From FEB-25 sp963822175 (GTDB lineage Bacteria > Chloroflexota > Anaerolineae > Anaerolineales > UBA4823), in assembly GCA_963822175.1 (NCBI GenBank), contig CAWGGJ010000005.1, positions 62,001 to 126,000 of the forward strand: a stretch of DNA of 64,000 bases, given 5' to 3'. A program made the position numbers and the translations under genes. This document shows positions 43,375 through 50,805 of the stretch, piece by piece; the stretch's first letter is position 1; each line of letters starts with the position of its first letter. The notes under the pieces are model-generated. The model saw only the letters and a program-made list of their open reading frames with translations, searched no databases and was not told the DNA's origin.

Positions 43375-43803
43375 TTAACCTTCAGCCTTTGCAAATATCT
43401 CCATGACTTCATTCACAACTTCAAAGGGTATCCGATCGTGCATCACTACCCGGCCGTTAGCCTTGAGCACAGCTTCACCAAATTTGATCGCCCACAGGTT
43501 TTCGACCATCAGCAAGGCGGCAGTGGTATTGTCTTCCAATTCCTGGCTGATCATCTCGATATCTTCCACCTGGATCATTCCGCTGATTTCGACTTGAAGC
43601 GGATCGAAGATGGCGATCGTTGCAGAATCCATCTGCTGCAGCTCAAGTGTCTGATATTTTCCATCCTGGACCATGACGATGACCAGATCGATCACCCGCA
43701 CGATCTTTTTTTCCACCAGCTCTCGCAGAGCTGGAAGAATCTCGCCACTAAACTTGTTGCCTTTGAATTCCAATGCAAGAAAGTCGATTGGACCGTAAGT
43801 CAT
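43375..43803 (-). CDS. DUF6325 family protein
   Basis: 142 residues, soluble. The pattern MTYGPIDFLALEFKGNKFSG, then LVEKKIVRVIDLVIVMVQDG, then DNTTAALLMVENLWA and a C-terminal Arg/Val strand-helix matches DUF6325, a family seen with SHOCT and short membrane proteins in actinobacteria and Chloroflexota. The ferredoxin-like arrangement resembles DUF1269 without the membrane hairpin. AAAGGAG before ATG 43803. It lies 43 bases upstream of the SHOCT gene on the same strand. Function unknown. Confidence 0.82.
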   Translation of the reverse strand: MTYGPIDFLALEFKGNKFSGEILPALRELVEKKIVRVIDLVIVMVQDGKYQTLELQQMDSATIAIFDPLQVEISGMIQVEDIEMISQELEDNTTAALLMVENLWAIKFGEAVLKANGRVVMHDRIPFEVVNEVMEIFAKAEG

Positions 43804-43987
43804 TTATATACTCCTTTCGTAAATCATTAGCAAATCTACTCGGAAAGAGAGTGAAGATGAGTTGGCTGTAACTACTACCCACCCACCCCCAATCTCACCC
43901 ATAATAGCGTGCTATCTGCTTATATTGATGGATACCTTGCCCGATGCAGCAGCTGCTGCTAATCGGGGTGGTGCCTTACTGGTATTC

Positions 43988-44302
43988 CTACACCGGCTGA
44001 GCAGGGGGAGGCGTGTAGCCTGGGATGGCATTCCGGTTGTTATAGGCGGTGTGGGCATAGTGCGAAAGATCGAGGAACACTGCCAAAACAATCCATAACC
44101 AGTCCCAACCATAAACTCCACTGACACCCCACGACATGATAATCCACATCAAGGTGGTGAAGGGCAGGAAGATGATCCCCAGGAGAGGCCACACCCAGCT
44201 TCCTTTGAAAGCAGCGTCGACCTGGGCTGGACGAGCTATCCAGATGAAAATATCAGCCAAACGTGGAAACATTCCAGCAAAAAGTGCAAATAGACAAGGC
44301 AT
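43988..44302 (-). CDS. Small membrane protein, paralogue 2 of 3
   Basis: 104 residues, clearly a paralogue of the protein at 22445-22759: same MPCLFA start, LGIIFLPFTTLMWIIMSWG and YGWDWLWIVLAVFLDLSHY segments, and IPGYTPPP end. Same length and spacing, with roughly half of the residues identical by eye. TGGAGG stands before ATG 44302. It sits between a DUF6325 gene and another small membrane protein. No known function. Confidence 0.85.
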   Translation of the reverse strand: MPCLFALFAGMFPRLADIFIWIARPAQVDAAFKGSWVWPLLGIIFLPFTTLMWIIMSWGVSGVYGWDWLWIVLAVFLDLSHYAHTAYNNRNAIPGYTPPPAQPV

Positions 44303-44399
44303 TTACAAATCCTCCATAAAAAGTAGGTCTGATCAGTTATTAAAACCGATCAGTTTGATTTATAGTCTTTATCCTCTATAAAAGCTGCACCCGCAAAGA

Positions 44400-44702
44400 C
44401 TACTCAACATTAATTTTGAGACCACCCATCATTCCAGCCACTGCATTATAAACCAACGCCACGATCCACCCGGCTAACGCACCGCCAAGTGCAGCCAGCA
44501 GAGCCTTTAAAAAGACAAGGCCAAAGGCATATAGGGAATATACGGTCAAGTTACCCAGGTTCATGTCGATAAACCAGGATTGGGCGCCGAAGATCCAGCC
44601 CAAAAGCCAGTAATATAAACCAAAAACAAACGTCCAAAAAGCTGCTAATACTGCACCGTACAGAGCGAATGAGCCGGCATTGACCGATTTGATTGTTTTC
44701 AT
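44400..44702 (-). CDS. Small membrane protein
   Basis: 100 residues with two or three hydrophobic segments (GSFALYGAVLAAFWTFVFGLY, then a Gly/Ala-rich AFGLVFLKALLAALGGALAG and VALVYNAVAGMMGG). The start MKTIKSVNAGSFALYG and Gly-Gly end are like the DUF3566-type small bacterial membrane proteins, but I do not assign a family. AAAAAGGAG before ATG 44702. It is the first gene downstream of the second promoter module copy (45160-45256), though about 450 bases away. Confidence 0.75.
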   Translation of the reverse strand: MKTIKSVNAGSFALYGAVLAAFWTFVFGLYYWLLGWIFGAQSWFIDMNLGNLTVYSLYAFGLVFLKALLAALGGALAGWIVALVYNAVAGMMGGLKINVE

Positions 44703-45159
44703 AAGTAGAATTCTCCTTTTTGATTGTAGAAATTAGACACTAGAATAAGCCCTTGCCTCGGGAGATGAAGCCAGGCGGGGAACCATGCCGCTATGTATTC
44801 CCAAGGCGATATACAGTTCAATATTTTTTCTTCTAATTCGCATCCTCCTCTACATCTTAATTTATCTGGCGTGTTTTTTAGTGTGTCCAGTAGCTGATCT
44901 AGATATTCTGTCTGGTGTAAATGAGCAGCTACGGGCACTCTCTGCTGATTTCAATCTTGCATATCAAGATAACACCGATACCTAACTGTAGTTGCATAAC
45001 AAGTCGTACTTATAACACTCATTGTGATCGCCCACAATGATCCACCAGAAACAAGTAAACTAATTATACTGCGAAGAATTCAGGTTTACATGCCGATCGC
45101 TTTTAGCAATTCGAGCGCAGACGTTTAAAGAGAATACAACTCGAATGATGCGTGATTCC
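44703..45159. other. Long untranslated or empty stretch downstream of promoter module B
   Basis: No gene that I can support; a 79-codon minus-strand frame (44699-44938) has no ribosome-binding site. An 8-bp hairpin TCATTGTG (45019-45026) / CACAATGA (45033-45040) is present. A leftward TATAAT (45063-45068) could be a further -10 with a weak -35. If module B is active, this stretch is a long leader or encodes a small RNA. Confidence 0.4.
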
Positions 45160-45256
45160 AATATATCAAATTTTTTGCCCATAAACAACAACAATTAGGG
45201 GAGTTCGTAGTCTAGTCTTTTTGGCCCAAAAGATTAGCCGAAAGGATAGGGAAGGG
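45160..45256 (-). promoter_or_regulatory. Conserved promoter module, copy B
   Basis: Second copy of the 97-base module at 42099-42195. Leftward -10 TATATT (45160-45165) and -35 TTGTTT (45183-45188) are 17 bases apart, and the most conserved block (perfect 23-base match at 45228-45250) lies upstream of them. It begins about 30 bases after the NarL-type regulator stop codon and faces the small-membrane-protein genes at 44702 and below. Confidence 0.72.
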
Positions 45257-45285
45257 ATGAACTAATAAAAATACTGTGTATTGTT

Positions 45286-45933
45286 TTATACCTTCTCTAC
45301 CAGGTGGTGCTCCAAAGCGATGGTGGTTGCCTCGACCCGATTTCTCACACCTAATTTCGAGAAAATATTCGCCGTGTGATACTTTACGGTGGATATACTG
45401 ATATGGAGCTGGTTGGAGATTTCCTGGTTGGATAATCCTTTCGCCAGGAAAGCCAATATCTCGCGTTCCTTTTCAGTCAGGTCGAATCCAACCTCATGCC
45501 TCGGATGGTTGGATTGGATCAAGGCCTTGGTAGCCTCAGGGGCTAGCATCGAGAACCCGCCACTGGCAGCTTTGATCGCTTCAACCAGTTCTTGGGCGGT
45601 GACATTCTTCAGTAAGTAACTCGTTGCGCCGGCTTTCATCGCCTGTTCGACCAGGTTCTGTTCATGGAAACTGGTTAATGCAATGACTTTCACCGGTTTC
45701 CCGAGGGCCAGGATGCGCCGTGTGGCTTCGCTTCCATCCATCAAGGGCATTACCATATCCATCAAGACCACATCCACATCATGGGTGGCGCAAAATTCTA
45801 CCGCTTCAACCCCGTTCTGGGCTTCGCCCACCAGTTGCATGCCATCACGGGTGAGGATAAAATCCTGCAACCCACTGCGCACCATGGGGTGGTCATCAAC
45901 GATCAAGATACGAATGGCATTGGTCTCATTCAT
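45286..45933 (-). CDS. NarL/LuxR-type response regulator
   Basis: 215 residues: receiver domain with acidic pair in IVDDHP, phospho-acceptor Asp59 (VVLMDMVMP), switch Thr/Ser in ALTSFHE and Lys in LLKNV; linker; then a LuxR-type helix-turn-helix (LTEKEREILAFLAKGLSNQEI, shown here in parts: LTEKEREILAFLAKG, LSNQEISNQL). It should bind DNA when phosphorylated by the histidine kinase encoded just upstream, whose stop codon its start overlaps by eight bases. The conserved promoter modules at 42.1 and 45.2 kb are natural candidate targets (inference). Confidence 0.95.
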   Translation of the reverse strand: MNETNAIRILIVDDHPMVRSGLQDFILTRDGMQLVGEAQNGVEAVEFCATHDVDVVLMDMVMPLMDGSEATRRILALGKPVKVIALTSFHEQNLVEQAMKAGATSYLLKNVTAQELVEAIKAASGGFSMLAPEATKALIQSNHPRHEVGFDLTEKEREILAFLAKGLSNQEISNQLHISISTVKYHTANIFSKLGVRNRVEATTIALEHHLVEKV

Positions 45934-48910
45934 GATGATTATCTAATTTTACTTCCTTACACCATATTAGAGTCAGCAATGTCCCGTGACCTGGTTCGCT
46001 TTCCAGGGAAAACTCTGCCTGGATGGCTGCGGCGCGCTCGCGCATAATACCGATCCCAAGACGACCCAATTGTTCGCTCGCAGAGTTGAAGCCAACCCCA
46101 TCATCCTGGATCACAAGCTTGACCTGACGAATTATTATGTTACCCGTCTCCGCAGGGAGCTTGACTTCGCTTAAGCTAACGGTAACCAGCCTGGCCTGGG
46201 CATGTTTTACAACATTGTTCAGGGCTTCCTGGGCAACGCGGTAAAAGGAGATTTGTACCTCATCAGGCAACAGGGGAATTTTTTCGATGAAAAGCTGAAA
46301 CGGCAGGCCACTGCGGCTGGTGACAGCTTCGGTTAGCTGTGCCAGAAGCTCACCCAGAGGGGTGTTGATTACTGCAGAGGGTCTTAGCTCAAGTAAAATC
46401 GTGCGCATCTCTGCCAGAGCGCCGCGGGTCAGGTGTTGAAGTTTCTCCAGGCTTTGGGCTGCCCTCTTGGGGTCACGGCGCCAGATTTGTGGCAATACTT
46501 CCGCTATTAGGGTAGCTGAGAAGAGTGCCTGGGTTACTGAATCATGCAGGTCACGCGCCAGTCGGTCGCGCTCTTCCTGTGCAGCTAACAGCTTCGTCTG
46601 CTCGTAAAGATGCGCGCTTTCAATTATCTGGGCGATATCGGTGGAAAGAATATATAGCAAGCTGATCTCTTCATTCCCGAAAGTTCTGTCTACTTCGCTC
46701 ATCTCCAATCCTAGGAACCCATAGATCCGCTCTCGCAGTTGTAATGGAATGAATGAAATGCTTTGCGCCTTTGAATCCCGTATATGAATGCCAATTGTCC
46801 CGTCCAGTGAGCTGATCTGATCACTTGAGATACGGAATACTATTCCTTGTTCCAGGTATGAACCTGCCAGAATACCCTCGGGTAATGCGGTGAACGATCC
46901 TGACAGATCAGGGTGTAGATCGCTGTGGCAGGAGTGTGCCAGGATTTTCAATTGCTGACCACGCACATCCAGCTCAGCAATGAAAGAATCCTGAGCAGCA
47001 AATAGATTACAAATGATTTCAATCATCTTTTCAAAAATCTTGGTAAAGTCAGTCGATTGAGCCATTATCTGATTAACAAAATTGATCGCAGCAAACCACT
47101 CCAGGCGCTGCCGGAGCTCCTTATTTGAAGTGTTTAACTGTGCGGTTCTATTTTCCACCAGCAACTCGAGTCGCCTGTGATATTCAGCCAGCTCGCCTTC
47201 CACCTGCTTGCGCGGGGTAATATCCTGGAAAGCTGCCACAACAGATTCAACATTGCCAGAATCGTCTCTGATCGAACTGGCCCATATTTCCAATGGGATG
47301 CGCCTGTCTCCAAAGTTTGCTTCGATGTTGTCCACCGAGGCAACCTCACCATGCAGTGCTTTATATACTGGTAGATCTTCTACCGGGTATTTCTCATCGG
47401 TTCCGGCAACCTGGAAAGAGAAATGCTCCACTGCCTGTGCCAGGTCACGCCCTGCGCCAACGTCAGGTCGCGTATCTGTGGCTTGGTTTTCAAGAATCTC
47501 GATGGCACGCTTGTTTAGAAATTGAGGCTTTTGATTCTTTCCATAAACTACTACTCCCAGAGGCAATCCCTCCAGGATTTGAGATAGCTTGCGTTCACTT
47601 TTTTGCAAATCGAGGTTGGCGTCTTCTGTTGCATCTTTTAGCAGGCTTATGCGATCAGCCAGGGCAAACGACCACGACACCGCCATCAACATAAATCCCA
47701 GTAGGTATGCATTCTCATTGAAAGCTGTACTGGGTGCTATCCCTTCTCGTACAAGTAGCACTAAAAAGAAGCTTGCAGCCATCCCAAGCCAGGCCAGCAT
47801 GAAGAAACGGATAGGATAGAAACCATTTCTCCAGGATATGATTCCAATAACCGATGTCACTGCCAGAGAAACCAATCCCCATGGAATAAACAATCTGGCC
47901 AGATTTTGGAAGGTGATGAATGGTATCAGAATCACCAGCCCGCCCCAGACTGCTATCAAGACAATATTCACCCAATGTAGTTTTGGGAGCCGGACTCTTA
48001 TTTCTAAAAATGTATCGGAAAATAATATGATTGTTACAAATAGTAGTGACAAAGACAGTGGAAAATAATACAGTTGATAGTTATACCAATCGGGAAATAT
48101 ATATACCCCCATATAACCAGAATAGCTAAAAACCATAATGAACAAATCAGCTAGTAAGATAACAAAATATAAATAGGTAGCCTCTTTCAACATAAATAAA
48201 ATAAATAGGTGATAGAACAACAAAGCGAAAATTCCACCGAAGAACAACCAGTGAAACATTTGTACTCGTCCAGATTCAATAAAAAAAGCATCTCTCGTCC
48301 ACAGGTTGAGCGGCAGGGTCATCGAGGAACCGTTTTGGAAACGCAGGTAGTAAATTTGCTGGCTCTGGTTTGGTATGTTCAGGCTGAATACAATGTTTGG
48401 ATAGAGCACATCGCGTGTGGAAACCGGTCTCAGGGTGCCACTTTGCTTTACTTCATACCCCTCACCATCCAGCGAAGGAGTGTACAGGTCAACATATTGA
48501 GTATTGGCGAAACCAATCTCCAGCAGCCATTCATTGGTATATAGGGTTTCATTATCCAGGCTCACCCTCACCCAATAGGCACTATCTGTGTAGCCATAGT
48601 TAGGTACTGGAATCTGGCTGGGGGTAAACTGTGTATCGAATGCTGGAGAAGTTACATCTTCGATGGTCAGCTCACCGCTGGGATCTTCAAGGATTTCCAG
48701 GTGCAATCCAAGCGGGTATTCTCCCTGCTCGTCAGTGAGTACGACAGGCTCTGCGGTGGAAGTATCGTCCTTTTGCCATGCAGTCGAGTTATCCAGCTTC
48801 AGGGAGGTGGTTGGAGAGGACGCCGCTACTCGGGATGTACAGAATATCGACAGGATGAACAGGAAGGAGGCAGCAAAGGCGGTGAATATTAGCCTATGCC
48901 TGAGGTTCAT
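45926..48910 (-). CDS. NarL-type sensor histidine kinase with 7TMR-DISM input
   Basis: 994 residues. Signal peptide (1-31), an extracellular DISMED2-like beta domain (about 45-205; DSAYWVRVSLDNE is its hallmark), seven membrane helices (about 215-405), PAS domain (about 440-560), coiled coil, GAF domain (about 620-775), HisKA_3 with the phospho-accepting His in ERDRLARDLHDSVTQALF, and HATPase_c (VQDDGVGFN). 7TMR-DISM receptors sense carbohydrates or other external ligands. It autophosphorylates and passes phosphate to the response regulator translated from the same mRNA. Confidence 0.95.
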   Translation of the reverse strand: MNLRHRLIFTAFAASFLFILSIFCTSRVAASSPTTSLKLDNSTAWQKDDTSTAEPVVLTDEQGEYPLGLHLEILEDPSGELTIEDVTSPAFDTQFTPSQIPVPNYGYTDSAYWVRVSLDNETLYTNEWLLEIGFANTQYVDLYTPSLDGEGYEVKQSGTLRPVSTRDVLYPNIVFSLNIPNQSQQIYYLRFQNGSSMTLPLNLWTRDAFFIESGRVQMFHWLFFGGIFALLFYHLFILFMLKEATYLYFVILLADLFIMVFSYSGYMGVYIFPDWYNYQLYYFPLSLSLLFVTIILFSDTFLEIRVRLPKLHWVNIVLIAVWGGLVILIPFITFQNLARLFIPWGLVSLAVTSVIGIISWRNGFYPIRFFMLAWLGMAASFFLVLLVREGIAPSTAFNENAYLLGFMLMAVSWSFALADRISLLKDATEDANLDLQKSERKLSQILEGLPLGVVVYGKNQKPQFLNKRAIEILENQATDTRPDVGAGRDLAQAVEHFSFQVAGTDEKYPVEDLPVYKALHGEVASVDNIEANFGDRRIPLEIWASSIRDDSGNVESVVAAFQDITPRKQVEGELAEYHRRLELLVENRTAQLNTSNKELRQRLEWFAAINFVNQIMAQSTDFTKIFEKMIEIICNLFAAQDSFIAELDVRGQQLKILAHSCHSDLHPDLSGSFTALPEGILAGSYLEQGIVFRISSDQISSLDGTIGIHIRDSKAQSISFIPLQLRERIYGFLGLEMSEVDRTFGNEEISLLYILSTDIAQIIESAHLYEQTKLLAAQEERDRLARDLHDSVTQALFSATLIAEVLPQIWRRDPKRAAQSLEKLQHLTRGALAEMRTILLELRPSAVINTPLGELLAQLTEAVTSRSGLPFQLFIEKIPLLPDEVQISFYRVAQEALNNVVKHAQARLVTVSLSEVKLPAETGNIIIRQVKLVIQDDGVGFNSASEQLGRLGIGIMRERAAAIQAEFSLESEPGHGTLLTLIWCKEVKLDNHHE

Positions 48911-48963
48911 GGGAGAACAGCAGATATAAAGATATGATCCAGAGAGGTTACGTCAATCCCTTC

Positions 48964-50118
48964 CTAAGTGTCTTTCTCGTCAGCGGATAATTTCTGCACC
49001 AGTTCCTCATATGTAATATCAGATAGGCGCTCATGGATCAGCTGCCCGCCGAAATCTACCAGTCCCAACTGTAGGGTATTGAACCAACGATGTTCAATCA
49101 ACAATACTAGCGCTGACCCTCCGGGAACCAGGGTTTCGTTAAGCTTTTCCAATTTATCTTTGGAAAATCCCACTTCAATTTTACCTGCCGACTTCTTCCC
49201 AGCCACTGCTCCAGCAACCGCCCCCGCCACCAATGCAACCGGTCCGATGACCAGCCCAGCCAGACCACCCAGGGCTACCCCAAGGGTGACTTTCCGTTTG
49301 GTTGGCACCTTTTTCACTTCCTGCACATGGGTATTACCATTCATATCCTTTTCGATGATCGTGGCATTCAATACTTCCATTTGATAAGTCTTGCATAACT
49401 CTTCAACCTGCTGATAAGTGCGTTTTGCCAGGTCTAATCCCTGGTAAACCCACACCATGAGCTCCAGGTCGGTCGCAGCCACTTCGTTCCAATTTCTTTT
49501 GACGGGAAGTGATGGCAGCTGGCTGATTTTTTCTTTCTCAACCTTCAGGTGGATGGTCTCCGCTTCAAGACGATCGATCAAGGATATTTGAATGGCAATC
49601 TCTTTTTTACCCCAGCCATGGCCTTTCATCAGGGTAAAGTGGGTAACTTGGCCTGATGAGCCATCAATGAGCAGCTCACCCACCTGTCCAACATAGCCAT
49701 CCAACGCCTCCACAGCCATGCCGCGCTTAACCGCCACCTCCCCCGCAGGGATAAGCTGGTCTTGAACGGTGACGTAACCCATGTCAGGTGCCATAGTCAC
49801 ATCGGAATATGTCGTCATATACGGGACGCTATATGCATAACCATCTTCTCCCTGGTCAATTTCCAGATAGTGCGTGCGCGTAAAAGGTTCCATTTTGGTG
49901 AGGTCCTCAGCAGTGCAGTTGAGGTATACCTCATCACGCGTGGTATTGGTTACTCGATCGATTGGTACAAGATGTTCTTCACCATGGAGCAGGGATTTTT
50001 CCACGATCGCAACATGGGTAAGGCGGTGAGATGCAGGGTCTACAATCACAGCTGTCAAAGTGCCCTGTGTACCATCTGTACAGATTACCTTCGCGCCAAT
50101 CATAATACTGGTGATCAT
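48964..50118 (-). CDS. PRC-barrel protein fused to a DUF1269-like domain
   Basis: 384 residues. Two PRC-barrel domains (about 5-80, starting IGAKVICTDGTQGTLTAVIV, and about 128-205, VKRGMAVEALDGYVGQVGEL) are followed by a DUF1269-like part (about 240-384) with Gly/Ala-rich hydrophobic hairpin LGVALGGLAGLVIGPVALVA and the SALVLLIEH strand. PRC barrels bind RNA, photosystem or membrane partners; DUF1269 is a stress-linked family. I have not seen this fusion named. AAAGGAGC before ATG 50118. It lies upstream of the histidine kinase on the same strand. Confidence 0.88.
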   Translation of the reverse strand: MITSIMIGAKVICTDGTQGTLTAVIVDPASHRLTHVAIVEKSLLHGEEHLVPIDRVTNTTRDEVYLNCTAEDLTKMEPFTRTHYLEIDQGEDGYAYSVPYMTTYSDVTMAPDMGYVTVQDQLIPAGEVAVKRGMAVEALDGYVGQVGELLIDGSSGQVTHFTLMKGHGWGKKEIAIQISLIDRLEAETIHLKVEKEKISQLPSLPVKRNWNEVAATDLELMVWVYQGLDLAKRTYQQVEELCKTYQMEVLNATIIEKDMNGNTHVQEVKKVPTKRKVTLGVALGGLAGLVIGPVALVAGAVAGAVAGKKSAGKIEVGFSKDKLEKLNETLVPGGSALVLLIEHRWFNTLQLGLVDFGGQLIHERLSDITYEELVQKLSADEKDT

Positions 50119-50297
50119 CGTACGCTCCTTTTCTCAACCCAAAAGCAGCAGAATCGCTGCACAGGCTGACTGCATTTTGAATTTTATTTGGTTAATTAAT
50201 TCTAATCGATAATCTACCGACAGAAAAATCCCAAGGCATAAGCAATCATCTGATTTCCAATAATAAGGCAGATAGATTACGTCCTCAGGATTAATTT

Positions 50298-50600
50298 CTA
50301 TGGTGCAGAACTGGGATAGCCAGGCATATCTCTGCGCTTTAAAGCACCACTCGTATAGGAAAGGATATCAATGACCAATCCGCCAGCAACCCACACCCAA
50401 TCAAATCCTGCCAGTCCATTTAGACCGGAAAATAGTGTCACTGCGATCGTTGTCCAGGGCAGGAAAATAATTCCCAAAATTGGCATGATCAAGGTATCAA
50501 ATGCCAGGTTAAATTGGTCGCGACCCATGGGTAAAAGCCACCAGATCAATAAACCCACGCGCGGACCTAAAAATAATAGAGCAATCACTGAGCAGCACAT
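50298..50600 (-). CDS. Small membrane protein, paralogue 3 of 3
   Basis: 100 residues, the most divergent member of the family seen at 22445 and 43988. It keeps LGIIFLPWTTIAVTLFSG, the G-F-D-W-V-W-V segment, a helix and the MPGYPS end, but its start is MCCSVIALLFLGPRVG. TGGAGG before ATG 50600. It lies upstream of the PRC-barrel fusion gene, again among envelope-stress-like genes. Function unknown. Confidence 0.8.
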   Translation of the reverse strand: MCCSVIALLFLGPRVGLLIWWLLPMGRDQFNLAFDTLIMPILGIIFLPWTTIAVTLFSGLNGLAGFDWVWVAGGLVIDILSYTSGALKRRDMPGYPSSAP

Positions 50601-50761
50601 CGCATCCTCCAGTTTAAAATTTCAGGTCTGTTAATCACATAAATTTTTTATTACTGAACAAGTATATATTATTTCTGTCCAGGAATCCAATCCTTTTTTG
50701 GATCACATATTTTCGCATATCTTTTTCAAAAATCATAGAGAATAGACAGGGGTTTAAAAAA

Positions 50762-50794
50762 AACCGCCAGAGAGTATAAAGCTCTCTGGCGGTT
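50762..50794 (-). terminator. Rho-independent terminator of the giant META lipoprotein
   Basis: Perfect 13-bp stem AACCGCCAGAGAG (50762-50774) / CTCTCTGGCGGTT (50782-50794), loop TATAAAG, followed leftward by a run of T. It starts 11 bases after the stop codon of the lipoprotein gene. Confidence 0.9.
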
Positions 50795-50805
50795 CCCCTT
50801 ATTGC

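Noticed and set aside
44699..44938. 79-codon minus-strand frame upstream of a small membrane protein
   Set aside because: No ribosome-binding site, and it overlaps the Shine-Dalgarno region of the real gene at 44702.
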